Made by a program: the position numbers and the translations under genes. The notes under the pieces were generated by a model. It saw only the letters and a list, made by a program, of their open reading frames with translations. It had not been told where the DNA came from and did not search any database. Shown here piece by piece: positions 59,601 through 64,000 of a DNA stretch of 64,000 nucleotides. Numbering within the stretch: position 1 is the first letter of the stretch; each line of letters starts with the position of its first letter. The stretch spans positions 62,001 through 126,000 of the forward strand of contig NZ_AHCF03000004.1 of the NCBI RefSeq assembly GCF_000238275.3, in the 5' to 3' direction. This DNA comes from Pseudoalteromonas undina (GTDB lineage Bacteria > Pseudomonadota > Gammaproteobacteria > Enterobacterales > Alteromonadaceae).

Positions 59601-60020
59601 CAATAAGCTTATTAGAATACTATTTGCGGGGGCTTCAAGGCCACAGACATGCTTAATGGTTTTCCAACCATTAGTAATTTTAAACCTATCATCAAACCCA
59701 GTTATTACTTTTTGAGAATTATTAAGCTTGTTTAAAGCGTAACTACGTTGTTCTGAATCTGTAGAAAGCAAGCAAGATAAAAATAAGGCTATAGTCGATT
59801 TACCAGAGCCATAAGGGCCCGTGATTGTATAGGCTCTTTGTGTACTGCCCTCAAACTCACGGCTTACAGTATCAAGTACATTAATAGCCGTTCCATGTAC
59901 GATAAAGTCATCTATAAAGGGGTTTAGGTTAGCACTATCAACATCAATGCGAGTGGAGCTTTTATATCGTTGATTTATTTCAATAATAGATTCAGACATT
60001 GGATTTGCCGTAATAGTCAT
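56601..60020 (-). CDS. sspC: Large P-loop ATPase, SspC-like
   Basis: 1139 residues. An N-terminal AAA/P-loop domain has Walker A GPYGSGKST (68-76) and Walker B VLILLDEMG (~178-185). It is followed by a long helical and mixed region with no enzymatic motif I recognise. The size and place between the DUF4007 and DndC-like genes fit SspC, an ATPase of single-strand phosphorothioation. The start could be ATG 60020 or ATG 59999; both overlap the upstream gene (29 or 8 bases) and neither has a strong ribosome site, suggesting translational coupling. Confidence 0.78.
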   Translation of the reverse strand: MTITANPMSESIIEINQRYKSSTRIDVDSANLNPFIDDFIVHGTAINVLDTVSREFEGSTQRAYTITGPYGSGKSTIALFLSCLLSTDSEQRSYALNKLNNSQKVITGFDDRFKITNGWKTIKHVCGLEAPANSILISLLKAFNIKFNAEDILALDDDKCLAKIKSILQKQNDNEDGVLILLDEMGKALDYQSRANKDLHLFQSLADIVQQVKRPVLLVGFLHQAFSDYAKNKDVKTQQEWSKVQGRYRDLSFNPSIDESLVLVGDSIFRAPKVVKAIESKYEKLVEVVSSAFANQNKNIDALSNTLPLDPIVSLLLGPVSRRRFSQNERSLFGFLASHEKYGFREFLETEYSELNEALSLYRPEMYWDYLHHNLHHLIVTSQDSKAWLEGCDAIYRAEQKGGELHTAITKLIALLTIFGFHHQLHAKRDFIKKYFISRGYEAAEIMQSLIDLETWTVVIYRQKHDALFVFQGSDIDINSLINERIEAISYGVDWTEICDIPQNILATAHYHKTGTMRWATTKLINKYDVALIKPFVTPPKTGEAFATFILCVNEDIAKALKPHEEAMPFSIVGKFEDFSNLKNAAIELIALKQILKDEKKIAHDLIAKNELENRIKFAQSNVDHELQYVYKNADWFHCGKKLETAPLTSIASKIANELFDKSPVVINELVNRSKPSGSANSAIRKLMNAMFEKGDEKDLGFDEKAFPPEKGLYLSCLKSKGWHCKTSEGFLFPSEWSKESQKANPEMHELFKSGFNFIKNNSKNKQVTLAELYDFWMLPPFGLTAGLCRIYGLALLKSLEGQVAFYDWDSTNQFIFIPELDEELVNKIYKHPNEAGVRYFEISEIQSHLLDNLAQATLGEVKNDAAILNIAKHIVGIVHKLPTWVKKTSGESFTGDEGNGLTKQARDFRNKVIAANDPYKLILDDLPAVFGFKEDDVEVEEKLGQYLKTAIEDLSAQHDILLTGFKQIIIQMLGEDFNQALKERCDFVEKVAKRPNVKELAKRISQHIDGKTKFEFIINLAAGTPERNWTDKHLRNGLDELQNLCVQFRRIESFGNIQTRGNSKPLAFITTDNDGNHQEFGGFIRHDLNNDKEVKNAVNSIQTSIAAMPKEKQLAALTNLLTNLMDQTEAEVPDDGKS

Positions 60021-60927
60021 TTAAGTATTTGAAAGTATTGTTTTTTACTGATTCAGATATATTTACTTGTCTTAGCCCTAATGAATCAACCCATGATATT
60101 TCTTTTTTAGTATGTTGCTGAGCTTCATCGAGTTTTTGCCCTAGGCCAGCCTCAGATAATCTAAATATTCGGCCAGGTGAACACGGTTTAGTAAGTAACG
60201 AATCAAAATCAACAGTGCTCACTTTTGATTCAGTTGTTTCTACTTTAAAGAATTCGAGTAACGCATAGATAAATACTTCAATAGGTAACTCAGGCCTTTC
60301 AGTTAAATTACTGACATAAAAAGAGCGGCCGTTATCTTGTAGTAAATTAAGCTCAGCAAGGGGAGAAGTGAAGTGATCTTCATCTATCTTCTTAGCTGTA
60401 GACTTAACCTTTTTACTGTACATATTTAAAAAACAATCCATGTCTTTTTTTATAGTCGTAATATTACCAACTTCGCTTTTAACTAGGCGCTTTGCATCTT
60501 CATAGCAATCATCGATCAGCTTTGATTTTTCAAAATACTGAACATTAGAGTAATTAAAAAAGTAGCGATAGGCGGTTAGGTGTTCATCATTAAAGTTTAG
60601 CCAAAAGTGCAATAACCAAATAGAACCATGCAATTCGAGGTAAGGATCTTTGCCGTTGTCACCAAACAAAAAGTGCCCTTTGTTTTTCGTCACATTATGA
60701 AAGGTTTTATTATTTTTTCTGTCGCTTTCTATAATGCCGCTCGACTCAGCCCAATACTGAATAGCTTTAACCATATTTTTACCAACGCCAAGCTCTACGA
60801 TAGAATGACGAATACTTTCTTCGTCAGAACTTGAAAAATTACCATTTGAATTCAAATGATTAACCGCTTTGAATAGCCATCCATAGCGCAGAGGGAATGT
60901 ATCGTGACCTGTAAACTTAGCTTTCAT
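59992..60927 (-). CDS. sspB: DUF4007 protein, SspB-like
   Basis: 311 residues opening MKAKFTGHDTFPLRYGWLFKA, the characteristic start of DUF4007. DUF4007 proteins in these clusters correspond to SspB, reported to nick DNA for phosphorothioation. The C-terminal part (TKPCSPGRIFRLSE...SWVDSLGLRQVNI) is also family-like. The ATG at 60927 with AGAGGA upstream is chosen over a TTG 33 bases earlier. It is the first gene of a three-gene overlapping operon that reads away from the LexA-box-like site. Confidence 0.82.
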   Translation of the reverse strand: MKAKFTGHDTFPLRYGWLFKAVNHLNSNGNFSSSDEESIRHSIVELGVGKNMVKAIQYWAESSGIIESDRKNNKTFHNVTKNKGHFLFGDNGKDPYLELHGSIWLLHFWLNFNDEHLTAYRYFFNYSNVQYFEKSKLIDDCYEDAKRLVKSEVGNITTIKKDMDCFLNMYSKKVKSTAKKIDEDHFTSPLAELNLLQDNGRSFYVSNLTERPELPIEVFIYALLEFFKVETTESKVSTVDFDSLLTKPCSPGRIFRLSEAGLGQKLDEAQQHTKKEISWVDSLGLRQVNISESVKNNTFKYLNDYYGKSNV

Positions 60928-61019
60928 TGCTTTTAGAGTTCCTCTGGAGAAATTGTCCAAGCGGCGATATTAACTTGAATTAAGGTTAAGAGGAAGTCTT
61001 CTAGGTAATTAATCATTAA

Positions 61020-61043
61020 AAAACTGTACCTTTATACAGTTTT
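61020..61043. promoter_or_regulatory. LexA/SOS-box-like operator in the divergent promoter region
   Basis: AAAACTGTA and TACAGTTTT form perfect 9-base arms around CCTTTA, giving CTGT-N8-ACAG (61024-61039) exactly as in the gammaproteobacterial LexA box. It is 93 bases upstream of the sspB start and about 150 upstream of the helicase start, so it could control both operons. Confidence 0.55.
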
Positions 61044-61195
61044 ATTTAAATTATCTCAATACCCTTGTAGATAGGAGGGGTTTATTGTAAAGTTTTGAAT
61101 ATAAAGACAAATAATCAAGTGATTTAGTCTGATCTGTACCCATGGGCTTACATGCAATGGAAGCTATCACATTGATTTACATTAAAGGACTAAAG

Positions 61196-62842
61196 ATGCT
61201 TGCTAAAATTTTATTAAACTTTTCTGAAGATGAATTGTTAAGCTTTCTTCCTAAAAATTCAATAAATTTCGCACTTCAACTTGATGCGCAAGACAATCAG
61301 GTCTCAGAGGCCAATTCATATAATAAAAATAAACTTGCCGGAATAGTTGCGAGTGTTAAACAAGTCGATTTTATTTTTGACTCACGACTTCGAAATAAGT
61401 TAGTTGAGCGCCTATCAGCAAAGCAGCTAGCTGAGCTGTTTCCTAGTTTTGAACTTCAAGCAAAGCAAGTAACCCCCGAACATTACGATGCAATAATAAG
61501 TTGGGCAGATGAAAATCCTGACAAATTTGCTGCTTTAATGGGCCTATCTGCATTATACGAAAGCCAATTAGAGCAAGATAACGCGCTAGAGAGTATTACT
61601 CATATAGATCCTAACTATGGTTTATACCCTTACCAACAAAACATTAGCAAACAGGTGTTTTCTGAACTTGTACAGGATAAAAGGCGAGTGCTTATTCACC
61701 TGCCTACAGGGGCAGGTAAAACACGAACTGCAATGAATATTGCTGCCGAACATTTAAGGCAATCTGAGAATAACTTAGTTTTGTGGCTAGCAGACAGGGA
61801 AGAACTTTGCTCGCAAGCCTATTCTGAATTTTCAAAAGCATGGCAGTCACTAGGTAATCGTTCTACTTCTTTATATGGCTTTTATTCAAGCTCTACAGAA
61901 AGTTTAAGTGGTATTGACTCCGGGTTTGTCGTTGCTGGGTTACATAAATTTTTAAGTTTACGAAAAAGCGATTCAAGACAGTTACAACTTTTATATAGCA
62001 AGTTGGCTGAAAAAGTAACATTAGTAATTTTTGATGAAGCCCACAAAGCTGTAGCTCCTAAGTTTCAAGAAGTTGTTCAAGACTTTATTGATGACAAAGC
62101 ATTTCACGCTGACTTAATTGGTTTAACTGCCACTCCTGGCAGAAGCTACTCTGAAGATGGACTATCCGAAGAAGATGCTCGTTTAGCTAATTTTTTCTAC
62201 AACAATAAAGTTTCTATGCAAATATCAGGTTATCTCTCGCCAATAGATTACTTGGTTGAAAAGGGTTATTTAGCTAAAGCAAACTTTAAGTCATTAAACT
62301 ATGACCACTCCGGTATTGCTGCATATGAACTAAGAGATGCCGGCGGTGTAGAAACAATGACGACGTTAGCAAATAACATAGAGCGAAATCGTCAGATCCT
62401 CAGTGCGATTATTGATGAATGTAAACTTGGGTCACAAATCATTGTTTTTGCCTGCACCGTTGATCACGGAATTAACCTTGCCACTGCACTTGCTTATCAA
62501 GGTATTAAAGCAGCTTCTATTGATAGTAAAAATGACACAGTAGAGAGCCGCAGAGCAAAAATAGCGCAATATAAAAATGGTGAGCTGCAAGTTCTTGTTA
62601 ATTTTAATGTCCTAACAGCAGGATTTGATGCACCTAAAACTAACGTTACTGTAATTGCTAAGCCAATGAACTCCTTAGTACAGTATTTGCAAATGGCGGG
62701 CCGTGCTATGCGTGGCTATAAAAGCGGCGGTAACAAAGAATGCAATATTTATACAGTGATGGATAACATACCTGAATTTCAAAGTATTAGCCTCGCATTT
62801 GGTTATTGGAATGATATGTGGGCAGAAAAGGATATAAAATAA
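61196..62842 (+). CDS. DEAD/DEAH-box helicase, candidate SspFGH component
   Basis: 548 residues of the SF2 helicase superfamily (ResIII-like). Walker A is LPTGAGKT (169-176), DEAH at 280-283, TATPGR motif III and motif VI QMAGRAMRG near the C-terminus. An N-terminal ~140-residue extension is unrecognised. The start at 61196 follows AAAGGAC; the upstream ATG at 61142 lacks a ribosome site. The stop overlaps the next gene as TAATG. Divergent from sspB, it fits the restriction arm paired with sspBCD; the exact letter (sspF, G or H) is not certain. Confidence 0.82.
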   Translation: MLAKILLNFSEDELLSFLPKNSINFALQLDAQDNQVSEANSYNKNKLAGIVASVKQVDFIFDSRLRNKLVERLSAKQLAELFPSFELQAKQVTPEHYDAIISWADENPDKFAALMGLSALYESQLEQDNALESITHIDPNYGLYPYQQNISKQVFSELVQDKRRVLIHLPTGAGKTRTAMNIAAEHLRQSENNLVLWLADREELCSQAYSEFSKAWQSLGNRSTSLYGFYSSSTESLSGIDSGFVVAGLHKFLSLRKSDSRQLQLLYSKLAEKVTLVIFDEAHKAVAPKFQEVVQDFIDDKAFHADLIGLTATPGRSYSEDGLSEEDARLANFFYNNKVSMQISGYLSPIDYLVEKGYLAKANFKSLNYDHSGIAAYELRDAGGVETMTTLANNIERNRQILSAIIDECKLGSQIIVFACTVDHGINLATALAYQGIKAASIDSKNDTVESRRAKIAQYKNGELQVLVNFNVLTAGFDAPKTNVTVIAKPMNSLVQYLQMAGRAMRGYKSGGNKECNIYTVMDNIPEFQSISLAFGYWNDMWAEKDIK

Positions 62843-64000
62843 TGAGTAATAGATTTTTAAGTGCTGAGACTGTTATTGAGTCATTAAGGGATAATGGTTA
62901 CAACAATACAGCATACGCTTTAGCTGAACTTATCGATAATAGCTTACAAGCAACGGCCACCCGTGTAGAAGTTGGTTTTATAGAAGAACAACTAAAAGCC
63001 CGTAAAAATTATACCGTATCAGAAATCTCCCTTTGGGATAATGGTGTAGGTATGGATATCGATACCCTTAGAGTTGCTATGCAATTTGGTGGCGGTACAC
63101 ACCGTAAAGATACGGGCGGTATGGGTAAGTTTGGTATGGGATTACCAAATTCATCCATTTCACAGTGTAAGCGCGTTGATGTATGGAGTTGGCAAGCCGG
63201 TGCGGAGCCCCACCATACTTATTTAGATGTTGATGAGATGAAAAGTGGTGCGCTAGAAGAAGTCCCAATGCCCACAGCAAAGACAATACCAGCTAAGTAC
63301 GAAAAAGCATTTTTTACTAAAAAACCGGAATCTGGCACATTAATTATTTGGTCCAAGCTTGACCGTTTAAGCTGGAAAACGGGAAAATCTATTTACCGTC
63401 ATTGCGAACATTTAGTCGGTCGTATGTATCGTAATTTCATTAGTGATGACAACATAAAAATAGAAAGTATTACTTATCGTAAATCAGCAGATGACAGACT
63501 TGATGTTTACGATAAAGATACTTTTAAAGCAAACGATCCAATGTATCTTAAGAAGAATACTTCACTCCCAGAATTACCTGGTAGTTATAAAAATGAAGCG
63601 TTTTTTGAAAAAATGGATGAAGAAGTCATCTCCGTTGAATATATCGATGAAAATGGTGAGCCTAAACGAGATGATGTAACTGTTACCACCTCAATGGTTA
63701 AAAAGAATATATCAAATCGTATTTTAAAGGATACTGTTGGTAAGTTAGGCGGTACTACTTGGGGTAAGCATTGCAGCAAAAATGTTGGGGTTTCAATTGT
63801 TCGTGCTAATCGAGAGTTAGTTTTAAGAGACTCATTCTTAACTTCTGCTTTAAGAGAGAGTAAAGGACGTTTTATTGGTATTGAAGTATCCTTCCCGCCA
63901 ACGCTTGATGCTGTGTTTGGTGTAACGAATAATAAGCAAGATGCAATTCGTTTAATTCCTTATGAAATGAAAACTATTTTTACTCAAGCTGGATTCGATT
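62842..64000 (+). CDS. GHKL (Hsp90/MutL-like) ATPase, partial at right edge
   Basis: The first 386 codons of an open reading frame running off the window. The GHKL ATP site is intact: N box AELIDNSLQA (E29, N33), G1 WDNGVGMD (65-72) and G2 GGMGKFGMGLPNSS (92-105). The later segment, with VRANRELVLRDSFL and an SFPPTLDAVFGVTNNKQ block, resembles MutL/Hsp90-type transducer regions. It is coupled to the helicase by a one-base TAATG overlap. It is probably a second restriction-arm component that couples ATP-driven closure to DNA attack. Its C-terminus, and any nuclease domain, lie outside the window. Confidence 0.85.
   Translation, partial: MSNRFLSAETVIESLRDNGYNNTAYALAELIDNSLQATATRVEVGFIEEQLKARKNYTVSEISLWDNGVGMDIDTLRVAMQFGGGTHRKDTGGMGKFGMGLPNSSISQCKRVDVWSWQAGAEPHHTYLDVDEMKSGALEEVPMPTAKTIPAKYEKAFFTKKPESGTLIIWSKLDRLSWKTGKSIYRHCEHLVGRMYRNFISDDNIKIESITYRKSADDRLDVYDKDTFKANDPMYLKKNTSLPELPGSYKNEAFFEKMDEEVISVEYIDENGEPKRDDVTVTTSMVKKNISNRILKDTVGKLGGTTWGKHCSKNVGVSIVRANRELVLRDSFLTSALRESKGRFIGIEVSFPPTLDAVFGVTNNKQDAIRLIPYEMKTIFTQAGFD

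Noticed and set aside
54589..62842. Classical DndABCDE-DptFGH double-strand phosphorothioation system
   Set aside because: DUF4007 and the 1139-aa ATPase in place of DndB, DndD and DndE point to the Ssp branch.

Overview
The window looks like a chromosomal segment of a marine gammaproteobacterium of the Alteromonadales, most like Pseudoalteromonas. This rests on moderately AT-rich DNA, gene content (large S9 and M1 exported peptidases, a DUF3649/PepSY/DUF3325 iron operon, a 533-aa isocitrate lyase next to malate synthase G, many lone solute-binding proteins, two small cold-shock genes) and intergenic spaces full of small palindromic and tandem repeats. No rRNA or tRNA gene, CRISPR array or complete insertion sequence was seen.

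Layout. 0-2.4 kb: a translationally coupled inner-membrane operon behind a Fur-box-like site. 2.6-6.7 kb: lipocalin, UPF0178 protein, a LysE exporter divergent from an Lrp-type regulator, a cold-shock gene and a methyltransferase. 6.7-11.9 kb: sbcC-sbcD. 12.3-17 kb: M1 metallopeptidase with a small partner, a HAD phosphatase, and a YebC/YeeN protein. 17-21.1 kb: glcB and aceA, divergent (glyoxylate shunt). 21.1-22.1 kb: a repeat-rich spacer with a 264-bp MITE-like element. 22-28.6 kb: S9 peptidase, pxpA, a GH3 hexosaminidase and a membrane diguanylate cyclase.

28.7-32.3 kb: a tightly overlapping four-gene set (thermostable-hemolysin family protein with LuxI/GNAT-like character, adenylate-forming ligase, haem-oxygenase-like diiron enzyme, SDR). 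It looks like a small biosynthetic pathway of unknown product. It is followed by a TPR protein and then a two-component system joined to a cupredoxin, an FTR1-like permease and an outer-membrane-like protein (33-36.8 kb). Both the cupredoxin and the permease appear to have lost the expected metal-binding residues. 37-54 kb: second cold-shock gene, nucleoside salvage (udk-nupC divergent from deoB-deoD), ferredoxin-NADP reductase, katG, ybiT and three lone periplasmic binding proteins.

54.5-64 kb: an accessory defence island. A cysteine desulfurase (SspA-like) converges on sspB-sspC-sspD-like genes (DUF4007, large P-loop ATPase, PAPS-reductase/DndC-like), and a divergent helicase plus GHKL-ATPase operon runs off the right edge. 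This matches single-strand DNA phosphorothioation with an SspFGH-type restriction arm. A perfect CTGT-N8-ACAG dyad, the LexA/SOS-box form, sits between the divergent modification and effector operons. The island begins just after a multi-branched palindromic element at 54274-54478.
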